A stretch of DNA of 64,000 nucleotides from Methanomicrobiales archaeon HGW-Methanomicrobiales-1 (GTDB taxonomy: Archaea > Halobacteriota > Methanomicrobia > Methanomicrobiales > Methanospirillaceae): NCBI GenBank assembly GCA_002839675.1, contig PGYM01000001.1, forward strand, positions 424,683-488,682. The letters run 5' to 3'. The translations under genes were made by a program, and so were the position numbers. Shown in pieces: positions 22,726 to 32,527 of this stretch (its first letter is position 1; each line of letters starts with the position of its first letter). The notes below the pieces were generated by a model. The model searched no databases. It was not told where the DNA came from and was given only the letters and a program-made list of their open reading frames with translations.

Positions 22726-23637
22726 TTATTTCTTTTCAGTCAGTTCTGCCGGGACCGGTGCCGGTTTATTGCCTTTTTTCCAGCGGTAGATGGCGTACCC
22801 GATGCCTCCAAGGATAATGACCGGAAGCAGGGTGAAGAGGAGGATAATCAGTGCGTCAATCATACCGAAGAACCCGGCAATTCCTTCATTGATGGTGGAG
22901 ACGAAGTTATGCCCGGTATCGCCGCCGACCGGTTCAGGCTCCTGCAGGCTGACCGAGATGGTCGAGAGATCGATCCGGCTGTTGAGATACTTGAGCCGCC
23001 CTTCGAGCCGGTTCAGTTCGGTCTGGACGCGGTCAATCTGTTCCTGTACCTTGATGATATCTTCCACCTTGGTACTCTGCTTCATGATCGCATTGTACTG
23101 GGCAAGCTGGTTCTGGTACGAGGTCTTCTGGGCCTGGAGGTCCACGTATTCCTCGGTCACATCCTCGCCCTGCGTAGATGCCGATTTAACGGTACCGATC
23201 GCTTTTACGCCGGCAAGGGAATTTTCGAATTCCGCCTGGGGAATCCGGAGGACCACATAGCCGGAGAGCCGGTCATTGGAATTTTTCTGGACATTGGTCG
23301 AGCTGATGAACCCGCCTTTCTGGGATGCGATAGTTTTCAGGCTTTCAATAGCGCCCGTTACGTCCGTGACTTCCATGGTCACGGATGCAGTCTTGATGAT
23401 CTTTGTGTCGATGCCGCTTTCTAATAGGACAGATGAAGAGGCACTTGAGGGCACTGGTACTGAGGCAGCACTTCCCGCCCAGTATACTTTTTCCTCGGAC
23501 ACGGAACGGACACCGCTGCCATAATTCTGTACAGAATCCTGCGCTGAGGTGGCACTGCCTGCAGACAGGCCCATGCACCCGGCAGAGGCAACGGCAACTA
23601 TGCACACCATGAGGAGTGCGATGACTTTGTAGTTCAT
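22726..23637 (-). CDS. DUF4349 lipoprotein
   Basis: 303 residues from ATG 23637, which gives a clean signal peptide with lipobox SAGC (Cys21); an upstream in-frame ATG at 23703 would bury it. After a Ser-rich linker comes the DUF4349 domain: DTKIIKTASVTMEVTDV, then GGFISSTNVQKNS and VVLRIPQAEFENSLAGVKAIG, a long coiled coil (about residues 150-225), and near the C-terminus a TM helix (ALIILLFTLLPVIILGGIGYAIYRW). The protein spans the membrane with the DUF4349 domain outside. Its job in archaea is not known. A TATA-like TTTTATATT lies upstream on this strand. Confidence 0.87.
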   Translation of the reverse strand: MNYKVIALLMVCIVAVASAGCMGLSAGSATSAQDSVQNYGSGVRSVSEEKVYWAGSAASVPVPSSASSSVLLESGIDTKIIKTASVTMEVTDVTGAIESLKTIASQKGGFISSTNVQKNSNDRLSGYVVLRIPQAEFENSLAGVKAIGTVKSASTQGEDVTEEYVDLQAQKTSYQNQLAQYNAIMKQSTKVEDIIKVQEQIDRVQTELNRLEGRLKYLNSRIDLSTISVSLQEPEPVGGDTGHNFVSTINEGIAGFFGMIDALIILLFTLLPVIILGGIGYAIYRWKKGNKPAPVPAELTEKK

Positions 23638-23659
23638 ACCAATGCATAGTTGTACGAAA

Positions 23660-23668
23660 TATAAAAGT
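23660..23668 (-). promoter_or_regulatory. TATA box for the DUF4349 gene
   Basis: On the minus strand the sequence CTTTACTTTTATATTTCG lies about 25-35 nt before the ATG at 23637, so the mRNA leader would be very short. The A/T core TTTTATATT is a good archaeal TATA box. Confidence 0.5.
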
Positions 23669-23779
23669 AAAGCGTTGACTTCGATTTTATTCGTAGTCAA
23701 CAAAGCCGGTCTGTTTTTCAGATCTGTAGCATTGTAACGATCAGCTAACCTTCAGGTTCTGCAAATCTACCGGCAGGAT

Positions 23780-23795
23780 TTTATATATTTAATAT
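23780..23795 (+). promoter_or_regulatory. TATA box for the 23871 gene
   Basis: The run tttatatatttaatat is the strongest TATA-like sequence between the divergent genes and lies about 75-90 nt before the ATG at 23871, which implies a leader of about 55 nt ending in the AAGGTGA ribosome binding site. Confidence 0.5.
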
Positions 23796-23870
23796 ACTCA
23801 CTGCCGACTGTACAGGTGTCAGTTCATCGTGAAAGATGGACCCTCACATTCCCACGAAAGGTGAAAGTTC

Positions 23871-24959
23871 ATGTTTCCAAAAAAATCCGTGATACTTTTT
23901 GTTGCCGGCTGGATGCTCCTTGCCCTTGTTGCCCTGCCCGCCCATGCATCGGCGGCCTCCTCATTAGACCCGTCAACGGTCGCTATTGATACCTTCCCGG
24001 TTTTTGAAAACCAGGTCAGCGTCCGGCAGGCACATATCGCCTGGCTTGCTGCAAAAGAGGAAGCAGGCATGCAGGCCACCATCGCGTATATTGCATCGGT
24101 AAATGGTTCGACAACAACCCTCGCGATAATTCTTGGAAATTTCCGGCAGTCCCAGGCGGCTCTCGGAACAGCAGACACCCATGCTGCACTGGATACAGTC
24201 CAGCAGGACTTCCGCCGGATTACCCTGGCATTCCGCGAAGAATCGGCAGCCCGGATAAAAACATTGCACGGAAATCCCGCGGTTCTTCCCCCGTCTGTGC
24301 AATCGGCCGTAACGGCAAGTGTCCGCGTGCGATCGCTGGAAGACCAGTACTGGCAGACCCGTACAACATCCGAGCTTGCAGCATTCGACCTGCGGGCGGA
24401 GCAGGCTCAGACACTGCTGGCAGCTTTACGGAGTAATGATTATGAAATTACCGCAGCACAGGAGAAACTTACGGAGATCAGCACCATGCGCAATGCACTT
24501 GCAACCGCTCTTAATTCCCGGGACGATACCGGGATCGAACAGGCCCATAAAAAGATCCACAACGCGTCCCTTGGATTTGTCCAGGCAGTCCGGTTAATCC
24601 GGCTGGATGCCTCCCAGGATACGAACCTCCGGCAGACCATTGAGCAGGGCAGCGCTGTTATGACCCGGGCCGGCAGGATCAATACGGAGCTGAAAAGCCG
24701 GGGCCTGGGTATCAGCGCACCCGCACAGTTCGTTTCGACCGGGACCGCCCAATTGGCAGCAGCAGCAGCCCAGCTGGATAACGGGAAGCCGGAGGATGCG
24801 AGAGCAACACTCCTGCAGTTCCGTTCAACAGTCCAGTCTCTTCGGGATGCCTATCGCTCGGTGCTGGTAAAAGAAGATCTGCCCCGGACAACTGCACAGG
24901 AAATCCTGTCGGTTGCCCAGTCACTGGATATCACCGCTGCCCGGATGCTGGCATTGTAA
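23871..24959 (+). CDS. Secreted alpha-helical protein of unknown function
   Basis: 362 residues, with a signal peptide (residues 1-30, ALPAHASA as cleavage region) and no further TM helix. The mature part is almost entirely alpha-helical, rich in Ala, Gln, Arg and Thr (for example AAAAAQLDNGKPEDARATLLQFRSTVQSLRDAYRSVL). It looks like a helical-bundle protein released or held at the cell surface. It starts with a proper AAGGTGA ribosome binding site (23858-23864). I cannot name a family. The next gene (HEAT repeats) follows after 61 bp. Confidence 0.68.
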   Translation: MFPKKSVILFVAGWMLLALVALPAHASAASSLDPSTVAIDTFPVFENQVSVRQAHIAWLAAKEEAGMQATIAYIASVNGSTTTLAIILGNFRQSQAALGTADTHAALDTVQQDFRRITLAFREESAARIKTLHGNPAVLPPSVQSAVTASVRVRSLEDQYWQTRTTSELAAFDLRAEQAQTLLAALRSNDYEITAAQEKLTEISTMRNALATALNSRDDTGIEQAHKKIHNASLGFVQAVRLIRLDASQDTNLRQTIEQGSAVMTRAGRINTELKSRGLGISAPAQFVSTGTAQLAAAAAQLDNGKPEDARATLLQFRSTVQSLRDAYRSVLVKEDLPRTTAQEILSVAQSLDITAARMLAL

Positions 24960-25020
24960 AATCCCGCCCGGATGGATCGCTCTTAAATAACAAAACAGGC
25001 GATAACACAATGAGTGAATT

Positions 25021-25620
25021 ATGGAACCTAACGTACCCGATAAACCCGAAGGAGCAGAGGAGATCGAAAAACTGAATCTTGAAGGCCTGATAAAAACCCT
25101 TCTCGACAGCACGGATCCCAATGTCCGGCAGTATGCCGCGTACCTGCTCGGAAAAGCAAAGAACCCCCGGGCAATCGAACCCCTGATCCATGCCCTTGCG
25201 GATTTCGACAAATCCGTGCGTGAACAGGCCATGCTCGCTCTCTCCACCCTGGGAAAAGCAGCAGTCGAGCCGCTTGCTGAAGCAATGAAGGAGCCCAAAT
25301 GGGAGACCCGGTACCGTGCAGCAGAAGCGCTCGGAAAGATTGCCGATGAAAAAGCAGTCCAGCCGCTGATCCAGGGACTCAAGGACAACCGCGAACATGT
25401 CCGGTATATGGCGGCAAAAGGGCTGCGTGGACTCGGGGATTCCGATGCAATCGAGCCGATGATCATCCTGCTCAAGGATGAGAACAATTATGTCCGGATG
25501 ATGGTTGCCCGGGCACTCGGTGCAATCGGCGGAACGAATGTCAATGCCGCGCTTGCTGCTGCCCTTGAAGTGGAAACGGATGAGCAAGTGAAAGAAACGA
25601 TACGCGAAGCAATGAAGTAG
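25021..25620 (+). CDS. HEAT-repeat (PBS lyase-type) protein
   Basis: 199 residues, soluble. About five repeats of 31 residues begin near residue 20, each with a pattern such as DPNVRQYAAYLLGKAKNPRAIEPLI or KWETRYRAAEALGKIADEKAVQPLI. These E-Z type HEAT repeats build right-handed helical stacks used for protein contacts; in some phycobilisome lyases the same repeats occur, but here no lyase partner is expected. The role is probably as scaffold or adaptor. Its partner cannot be told from the neighbours. Confidence 0.88.
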   Translation: MEPNVPDKPEGAEEIEKLNLEGLIKTLLDSTDPNVRQYAAYLLGKAKNPRAIEPLIHALADFDKSVREQAMLALSTLGKAAVEPLAEAMKEPKWETRYRAAEALGKIADEKAVQPLIQGLKDNREHVRYMAAKGLRGLGDSDAIEPMIILLKDENNYVRMMVARALGAIGGTNVNAALAAALEVETDEQVKETIREAMK

Positions 25621-26019
25621 GGTTTTTCCTTTTTTTCACTTTCATTTCTTTTTCCGGTATTTCTGTACTTCAGGTTGCCCGTTTCCGGCCCCTTTGTTTT
25701 GCCGGTCCCGGAGAATTTTTGATGCATGGATGTTGCTTTAAGCGCCATGCATATACTGCTGGAAAACCCCGGGAGGGTGGACGCAGTGTCCTTATCGCAT
25801 AGATGAACTTCCCGGTCTTTTCGGGAATTTTTTCATGCAATTCCGTGAAATGCTGACAAAAACCACTTCACCCTATGGCTCGTTTAATAAAAAAACATGT
25901 ATAATTCTTCGTTTTTTTGCGAAAATATCCATAAATTTATCGTTTCCTACGTTGCCAACAATCTTACTCACAATCGTAACCGGTTTTTCCGGATCATGAG
26001 AAGTGGATGAGGGGCAACA
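25621..26019. other. 399-bp gene-free interval with structured sequence
   Basis: No supported CDS. It contains a T-rich tract after the HEAT gene (25622-25655, likely terminator), a possible small RNA (25722-25833) and A/T-rich sequence before the kinase gene with GATGAGGGG (26007-26014) as its ribosome binding site. Confidence 0.5.
25722..25833 (+). ncRNA. Candidate small RNA with intrinsic terminator
   Basis: Three stems can be drawn by eye. Atgcatgg (25722-25729) pairs with ccatgcat (25745-25752). Ggac (25778-25781) can pair with gtcc (25787-25790). Ttcccg (25809-25814) pairs with cgggaa (25822-25827) and is followed by six T residues (25828-25833), as in a hairpin-plus-U-run terminator. 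A catatac at 25749-25755 could alternatively act as a TATA element for a shorter transcript. Nothing matches SRP RNA or RNase P RNA. The function is unknown and the RNA itself is not proven. Confidence 0.35.
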
Positions 26020-28173
26020 ATGGATGGCAAAGGTATTCTGAACGTGCGAAACCGGTCCTTCTCTCTTTATCTTCTCATTGCAATGGTTTTTTTGATCGTC
26101 ATTGTTGTCGGGCTTGTTTCCGTGAATGATTACAACAATACAAAAAAAATGTTTGACCGGAATTCCCAGCACCTCCAGCGGCAGACCGAACAGGATATCA
26201 TTGCCACGATCCGGCTGACCGATGAAAGTTACACGCTGTATGACACCAGCTTAAACGATCAGATGCGCCGGGGATTTGATGCGGTTCTCCTGGAATATCA
26301 GCGGACGGATGGCATCCCGTCGCGTATGGACCTCATGAAGATCAAGCACGACCTCGGTGATCCCTTCGATATCTACATCATCAATGAATCGGGCGTGATC
26401 GAATTCACCACGTATGCACCGGAACTCGGGCTGGATTTCAAAAAAACCCCGTATTTTTTTACCTACCTGACAACCATCAGGAACTCTGAAGGATTTTTCC
26501 CCGATCATATTGTAGAAGAAATGAGCGGCAGCGGGCAGCTGCGAAAATTTGCCTATATGCCCACACCCGATCACCGGTATGTGCTTGAACTGGGACTTGC
26601 AAAGCCGGCATTTTCGGGTGAGCGATCCGCAATCCAGTACAGGGAAGCGGTTGACCGGATCGCGTCGGCCAACCCGTATATCGATCAAATCAGGATCTTC
26701 AATGTCTGGGGAGATCTTGCGGGGAACTCTTCCGTTGAGCCGGATTCTTCCACCCGGATCGCCCTGGAGCAGGTCACGCGGCAGCGGGGAGATCTATCAG
26801 TCGCAAGACCCGAGACCGGGCAGACGGTAAAATATCTCTTCATTGACCTGAAGAGCGAGCAATACGGTTCCGATCCGAGCCGTATCGTGGAGATCACGTA
26901 CGATGATACCCTGTTCATGAAAAATGCCGGTGAACATGCCCAGTTCCACCTGCTCATCGCAATTCTTGCTCTCATTGTCGGTATATGTTCCGCGTTTGTT
27001 CTCTCGCGCCACCTGTCAGATCCGATCGCCGGCATTGTCCGGGACGTGGACCGGATTTCTGACGGAGACCTTGACTGGAAGATCTCACCGACCAATCTCA
27101 AAGAATTCCAGGTGCTGGAACAGAGTATCAACCGGATGGTCCTCTCATTAAAGACCGGGATCATGGAGGTCCAGGATGAGAAAACATTCCAGCAGGAGAT
27201 GATCAATCAGCTTCCGGTAGCGGTATTTGTCAAGAACGCTACGGACGGGAAATATATCTTCTGGAATAAGACCAGCGAAGAGATCTATTGCCTAAAAATC
27301 TCTGATGTTATCGGAAAGACTGCCCGTGAACTGTTCCCTGAATTCATGGCAAAGGAGATTGAAGCGCATGATCGTGAGACAATAATTAACGGGAGGTGCG
27401 CACGGAACAGAAACGGCCCTGATGCACAAAACAGGGGACGTTTCTTCCATATTGTGACCGTCCTCATACCCGATTCTGCAGGGAAGCCCCGCTATATCCT
27501 TGGCATGGCACAGGACCTGACCGGCGAAGCTGCTCTCCTGAAACAGGATCTCATCTCCAGCATAACCCGGGGTGATATTCTCGATCAGCTTGCGGTCATT
27601 ATGAATTCCCTTGAGCGGGCGCAGCTCAAGACTTCGGAAGATGCCATTCAGGCGTTTTTCGACAATACCATCGGATCGGTTGAATCGATCCGGAACCAGA
27701 TCGGGTTTATGAGAACGCTCCAGGATCTGGGAATTGTGTCACCGAAATGGCAGAACGCTGCCACCGCGTTCGAAAGCGCCATCGCGCTTATGTCCGTATC
27801 CCGTACAGATATCCGTGCGGAAACCGGCAATTTTGAAGTGTATACCGATCCCCTCCTGCCCCGGGTTTTTTATGAGCTCCTGGAAAATTCCCACCGGCAC
27901 AGTGGTCGCCAGCTGACAGCAATCCGGCTGTCTGCCCACATTTCTGAGAAGTCCCTCCATCTCATATACGCGGATAATGGTGTCGGCATACCTTGTGATC
28001 AGAAGCAGAAAATCTTTGAGTTCAGGTACGGAACAGGCACCGGCATGGGTCTGTTCCTTGTCCGTGAGATTCTTGGCTTTACTGCCATCACGATCACGGA
28101 GAATGGCGAGCCGGGAAATGGCGTCCGGTTCGGGATTATTGTGCCGAAGGGGAAGTGGAGGGTGAGAGAGTAG
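26020..28173 (+). CDS. Membrane sensor histidine kinase homologue lacking the phospho-acceptor His
   Basis: 717 residues. TM1 at about 15-37, an extracytoplasmic Cache-type sensor (about 40-305), TM2 near 307-328, HAMP (329-385), PAS (about 390-505) and a HATPase_c domain (about 600-715). The ATPase has an N-box ELLENSHRHS (about 617-626), G1 DNGVGIP (652-658) and G2 GTGMGL. In the helix after PAS, methanogen kinases carry T-R-H-D-I-x-N-Q-L with the phosphorylated His; here it reads T-R-G-D-I-L-D-Q-L (517-525), with Gly519 in place of His. ATP binding looks intact but autophosphorylation in the usual way does not. ATG 26020 follows GAGGGG. Confidence 0.85.
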   Translation: MDGKGILNVRNRSFSLYLLIAMVFLIVIVVGLVSVNDYNNTKKMFDRNSQHLQRQTEQDIIATIRLTDESYTLYDTSLNDQMRRGFDAVLLEYQRTDGIPSRMDLMKIKHDLGDPFDIYIINESGVIEFTTYAPELGLDFKKTPYFFTYLTTIRNSEGFFPDHIVEEMSGSGQLRKFAYMPTPDHRYVLELGLAKPAFSGERSAIQYREAVDRIASANPYIDQIRIFNVWGDLAGNSSVEPDSSTRIALEQVTRQRGDLSVARPETGQTVKYLFIDLKSEQYGSDPSRIVEITYDDTLFMKNAGEHAQFHLLIAILALIVGICSAFVLSRHLSDPIAGIVRDVDRISDGDLDWKISPTNLKEFQVLEQSINRMVLSLKTGIMEVQDEKTFQQEMINQLPVAVFVKNATDGKYIFWNKTSEEIYCLKISDVIGKTARELFPEFMAKEIEAHDRETIINGRCARNRNGPDAQNRGRFFHIVTVLIPDSAGKPRYILGMAQDLTGEAALLKQDLISSITRGDILDQLAVIMNSLERAQLKTSEDAIQAFFDNTIGSVESIRNQIGFMRTLQDLGIVSPKWQNAATAFESAIALMSVSRTDIRAETGNFEVYTDPLLPRVFYELLENSHRHSGRQLTAIRLSAHISEKSLHLIYADNGVGIPCDQKQKIFEFRYGTGTGMGLFLVREILGFTAITITENGEPGNGVRFGIIVPKGKWRVRE

Positions 28174-29815
28174 GGATTTTTATTCGGCTGGTTGGGCATT
28201 TCAAAAGAGAAAAAAATTCCAACCGGACTGTGATTGAAATATTTTGAGCCGAGCTGGTAAAAAAAATTTCAAGCAAATCACGTCCAGAAAATTTCCACAC
28301 GATCCTCCACAACAAAATCCCGTTGCCCCCCTGAAATCAACACCCCCCACCCCCCACTATAAGGACTTCACAACGCCCCTAATCCGGGCACGTATTACCC
28401 CCCGTTTCCTAAAATTGTGCAAACAAAGCCCAAAATGAGTCCCATTTCCTATCAGATCACCCCCTGTTTGATCGAAAACTCATGGGATATTTCGCATGAA
28501 GATAGGGTCCGGATCAACCTCCTGAGATCAGGGGTTTTTGGCCGTTTCCCTTTCCTGTTTCATGCACTCAAGGGTGGCTGAAGTTTCTCAATCCAAACTG
28601 CACAGGACTGGCAGTTTTCTCTCTTCGCAAAATGCTCCGTTTCCGCATTCGGGTTTAAAATAAGATTTCCTTAAAAGAACTGGCCGGAAAAACTTCAGAA
28701 CTGGCCGGCCGGGTGCCGGAAATGATGCAATCCGGGGCCATTCTGGACCCGGATGAGATGTGCAGGGGAGCAGCCCTTGTGATGGGGGAGGTTGCAATGG
28801 TCTGGATCCCGGCACCCCCAAAACAGGGGTTCTTTTCATTTCCCCCCAACTCCACTTAATCAGAAAAACGATCGGCCATCCAATTGATGCTATTAGCGGT
28901 TTTTTTAGAGCCCGATAACCCCATAATCCAGCCAAACGGGGGCTAATACGCGATTTTCCAAAAACAATAGTGTCGTTTTCTCATGAATTACTGTCATTTT
29001 GGAGACCGGGGCTCTTGCTTGTGGAGCAGGTCTCCGACGGAGACGCAAGGTGGGCGGAGTACAGGTCTCCCCCAGTCCCGGGCCGGGAAAAAGGGCTCCA
29101 GTCCCTCTATTTCCCATAAACCGTTTCTGATGCCGCCGGTTCAAGCGCCTACCCCGCAGGTTACAGGATTACCCACCGGCAGTTTTGCGAATTTATATGT
29201 CGTGCAGGTAACCTTGTTGTGCTGGTTGAATCCCTCAGGGAAACTCACCAGAGAAATGAGAGCAGGACCGTTGCTTCCTCCGGCATGCAATCCCCGGCTG
29301 CCGGTGCACACCGTACCTTTCCCAAAGCATGGTCCTTCTCCCGTTCCAATCCAATAAAATCTATGATGTGATGAACATGAACAACAACACCCCAAAAAAC
29401 GGTATACTCGCTGCCCTGAACCGGGCACGGGCCATGATCAGCAACGATGAACACGCATCTCCTCAGCAATTACCGGTCGGAGGCTGGGTGCGGGAGGTCA
29501 GCTGCCGCGAAAACTGGCGCACAACCACCATCATCCACCGCCACCGCGACCGGGCTGCCACACCCCCGCTTTAATCCAAAAAAAATTCCATTCGCCATGG
29601 GAACCGACCGTTCACTGTCACCACAACTGCCGGAAATTCCCGTGGCGTGCCATCTCCTCTTTTGCCCGCATTACCGCAATCTTCCGTAACGTATCAGGAA
29701 ATCAGCCTGCCCGGTTGTCGGTCATTTTATTTTCGGAATGGTTGTCCGGATGGGACGCAGCCGGATAATTACCGGAACCGGATCAAAATACAGGAACGGA
29801 ATCAAAAAAAAAAAA
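28174..29815. other. 1.6-kb gene-poor, possibly decaying region
   Basis: Frames here are short and lack ribosome binding sites. A frame on the plus strand from a GTG near 28710 to about 28860 encodes about 50 residues with a protein-like stretch (EMCRGAALVMGEVAMVWIP), preceded by the in-frame segment LAGKTSELAGR; it may be the remnant of a gene. The direct repeat aactggccgg (28679 and 28700 region) and the palindrome gtctccgacggagac near 29029 are also seen. Short frames at 29371-29574 are not convincing. A T-run and A-run border metG on the right (29804-29814). I see no complete gene. Confidence 0.5.
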
Positions 29816-31804
29816 TTACCGGATCTTACTGCCCGGCTCCACCGGCCGGAACGGCACGAGCAGTGACGCGGCATCTCCCGCTGCAAGTACCATGCCATTG
29901 CTCTCCACGCCAAAGATTTTTGCCGGCGCAAGGTTGGTGACCACAACGACATCCTTTCCCACCAGTTCCTCGGGCTTGTAGAATTGCTGCACGCCGGCAA
30001 CGATCTGCCGGGTCTCGCTGCCGATATCGACCTGCAACTTGAAGAGTTTGTTCGATTTCGGTACCGGCTCTGCGGACAGGACTTTTCCGGTCCTGATGTC
30101 TAATTTCTGGAATTCCTCGAATGTAACCATGGGTATCTTCTCTGTCTTCTTGTTCGCTTCTGCCACCCGCTTCTGGAGCAGTGCATCGAGTTCTTTCACC
30201 TGATCCTCTTCCATCTTCACAAAGAGCGGGGTCGGGGCGTTGATGCAGCCTTCCGGTACCGGGTGGGTGGCGTCGCTGATCGGGTGGTCTGCAACCTGAT
30301 CGTAATAGCCGAGTTGTTTCCAGCAGTTCTGGGCAGTTGCCGGCATCACGGGTTCAAGGAGCAGCGCAAGGGCTTTTGTTATCTGGACGCAGTTCCGGAT
30401 CACCTGTGCGGCTGCTGCCCGGTCGGTCTTGATCAGTTTCCACGGCGCATTGGTCTGGATATAGGAGTTGCCAAACGCTGCGAGTGCCATGATCGAATCG
30501 ACCGCACCCTTGAACTCGTACTCCTGCATGTAGCCGTTCACGGTCGCAAGGCACTTCCCGATCTCGGCCGTGATCGCCGGGTCAACGGTGCCGCCGGGGA
30601 TGCCCTCCCATTCCTTCTGGGCAAAGTAGAGTGTGCGGTACACAAAGTTGCCGAAAATGTTGACCACCTCGTTGTTGATCCGCTCGGCAAAAACTTTCCA
30701 CGAAAAGTTCAGTTCCTTGGTATGGCTCGTGTACGCGAGCAGGTAGTAGCGCAGGTAATCGGCCGGCAGTCCTTTGTCCAGGTAATCGTCGTTGGTCCAG
30801 ACCACATAGCCCCGGGACTTCGAGAACTTGTGGTCGTCCACCTTGACCATGCCGCTCGCGACAATCGCGTGCGGGACTCCGTAGCCTGCGCCTTTCAGCA
30901 GCGCTGGCCAGAAGATGCAGTGGTGGTAGATGATATCGCCGCCAATGAAATGCGTGACCCGGTTCTCCCCGCACCAGAACCGTTTCCAGTCATTGCCGGT
31001 CTTTTTGGCCCACTCTTCGGTAAACGCGATATAGCTGATCGGGGCATCGACCCAGACATAGACCACGAGATCATCGCGGCCCGGAAACTTCACACCCCAT
31101 TCGAGCGTGCGGGTGATGCACCAGTCATGGAGTTCGTCTTTGATCCAGCCGATCGCGTAGTTCTTCGCATTGCTCGTGCCCCGCAGGGTGTCGAGATAGG
31201 GGAGTAAGAAATCCTTGAACTCCGAGAGTTTGAAGAAGTAATGTTCCTGGTCGCGGAACTCGGCCTTGGTCCCGCAGACTTTGCAGAGCGGGTCTTTTAT
31301 CTCGCCGGGCTCAAGATGCTTACCGCACCCCTGGTCGCATTCATCCCCGCGGGCGGGTTTCCCGCAGTGGGGGCAGGTGCCCTCCACGTACCGGTCCGGC
31401 AGGAAGCGTTTGCATTTCGGGCAGTAGGCCTGGTGCACGATCTGCTTGTAGATGTACCCGTTCTTCTCGAGCTCGGCAACGATGCTCTGCGTGCGGTGGT
31501 GGTTTGCGGGATTGTCGGTCATGCCGAAGTGATCGAACATCACGTTCATCCGCTTGAACGTCTCGTCGAAGTGCGCGTGGTAGCGTTCGGACATGGCCCG
31601 CGGCGTGATGCCGGTCTCTTCAGCAGAGACCACGATCGGCGTCCCGTGATTGTCCGAACCGCAGACGAAGACAACTTCCTCTCCCATCCGCCGCATATAG
31701 CGGACGTACGCATCAGCGGGAACGTACGTTCGCAGGTGTCCGAGATGGCAGGGGCCGTTTGTGTACGGCAGCCCGCACGTGACCAGCAGCGGTGGCGATG
31801 TCAT
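29816..31804 (-). CDS. metG: Methionyl-tRNA synthetase with C-terminal tRNA-binding domain
   Basis: 662 residues. The Rossmann fold begins [31 protein letters not shown] with HLGH as the HIGH motif, and KFSKSRG (in [15 protein letters not shown]) as the KMSKS loop. A zinc-binding insert carries several CxxC pairs ([20 protein letters not shown]). The last 110 residues ([15 protein letters not shown] to VEPGSKIR) are an EMAP-II-like tRNA-binding domain, fused as in many archaea. ATG 31804 is selected because [16 protein letters not shown] is a normal N-terminus; an upstream in-frame start at 31876 adds an unrelated leader. Confidence 0.96.
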   Translation of the reverse strand: MTSPPLLVTCGLPYTNGPCHLGHLRTYVPADAYVRYMRRMGEEVVFVCGSDNHGTPIVVSAEETGITPRAMSERYHAHFDETFKRMNVMFDHFGMTDNPANHHRTQSIVAELEKNGYIYKQIVHQAYCPKCKRFLPDRYVEGTCPHCGKPARGDECDQGCGKHLEPGEIKDPLCKVCGTKAEFRDQEHYFFKLSEFKDFLLPYLDTLRGTSNAKNYAIGWIKDELHDWCITRTLEWGVKFPGRDDLVVYVWVDAPISYIAFTEEWAKKTGNDWKRFWCGENRVTHFIGGDIIYHHCIFWPALLKGAGYGVPHAIVASGMVKVDDHKFSKSRGYVVWTNDDYLDKGLPADYLRYYLLAYTSHTKELNFSWKVFAERINNEVVNIFGNFVYRTLYFAQKEWEGIPGGTVDPAITAEIGKCLATVNGYMQEYEFKGAVDSIMALAAFGNSYIQTNAPWKLIKTDRAAAAQVIRNCVQITKALALLLEPVMPATAQNCWKQLGYYDQVADHPISDATHPVPEGCINAPTPLFVKMEEDQVKELDALLQKRVAEANKKTEKIPMVTFEEFQKLDIRTGKVLSAEPVPKSNKLFKLQVDIGSETRQIVAGVQQFYKPEELVGKDVVVVTNLAPAKIFGVESNGMVLAAGDAASLLVPFRPVEPGSKIR

Positions 31805-31971
31805 GACTACATTTTTTGATGGTGAACCGTAATAAGATATGTTCTCATCAGCCCAAAAGAAACGGCTTAAAAACAAAATCTCTCCGGATATTTTTAGAGT
31901 GATGGCGATCTCTTTTTGATGATATTTATGAGGAATATTCCCGGGATACTTGGCAATGTTTATCTCTTAAT

Positions 31972-32331
31972 GTGAGTAAATCTCTCGAAGAAACGGAGAA
32001 TCCCCCTTTGAAAATTTTCCCTCTCCTGCTGTTTATCCTCCTTATCAGCGCAATCGTTCTGCCGGCCGGAGCGGAAGATCCAAACTATGACGACCTGCTC
32101 AAAAAGACCCAAAACCTGAATATCACCGTACCGGAAAAGGGGACCGCATTGCTGGGAACAAAAGAGTCCATGACCAACTATCTTGACTGGTTAAATGCCA
32201 GTGCTTATGCCATGACCACCTTTGTTAACGATGTGCTGGATGCCTTCGGGCTCAGTAATACAACCTATGCTCAGGATCTGACGAAAATACTGAAATCAGG
32301 GTTTACACTATCGCCGGCCAGAACCGGATAA
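31972..32331 (+). CDS. Small secreted protein of unknown function
   Basis: 119 residues from a GTG at 31972. There is a signal peptide/TM segment at about residues 14-33 (KIFPLLLFILLISAIVLPAGA), with a likely cleavage after AGA. The mature part of about 85 residues is acidic and Asn/Thr-rich with several possible glycosylation sites (NIT, NAS, NTT). No domain is recognised. It sits between metG (divergent, 167 bp) and the next gene, and is probably monocistronic. Confidence 0.5.
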   Translation: MSKSLEETENPPLKIFPLLLFILLISAIVLPAGAEDPNYDDLLKKTQNLNITVPEKGTALLGTKESMTNYLDWLNASAYAMTTFVNDVLDAFGLSNTTYAQDLTKILKSGFTLSPARTG

Positions 32332-32527
32332 GAGTAATTATCAGTAATTTTTTAATTGCATATACCGGGAACCCTGTTTAAAAAAACTATGAAGTCAAAA
32401 CTCTCAGTTATCCTGCCGGGACCAAATACAAATACGTATGACCTCCTGTATGAGAGTAGTGGTACAAATTCCTGGTAAATAACCAGAAAGCACAAGATTG
32501 GGATCAAAATAAATATTGTAAACTGAT

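Noticed and set aside
30263-31819. Two long plus-strand frames opposite metG
   Set aside because: They are shadows of methionyl-tRNA synthetase, whose HIGH and KMSKS motifs are intact.
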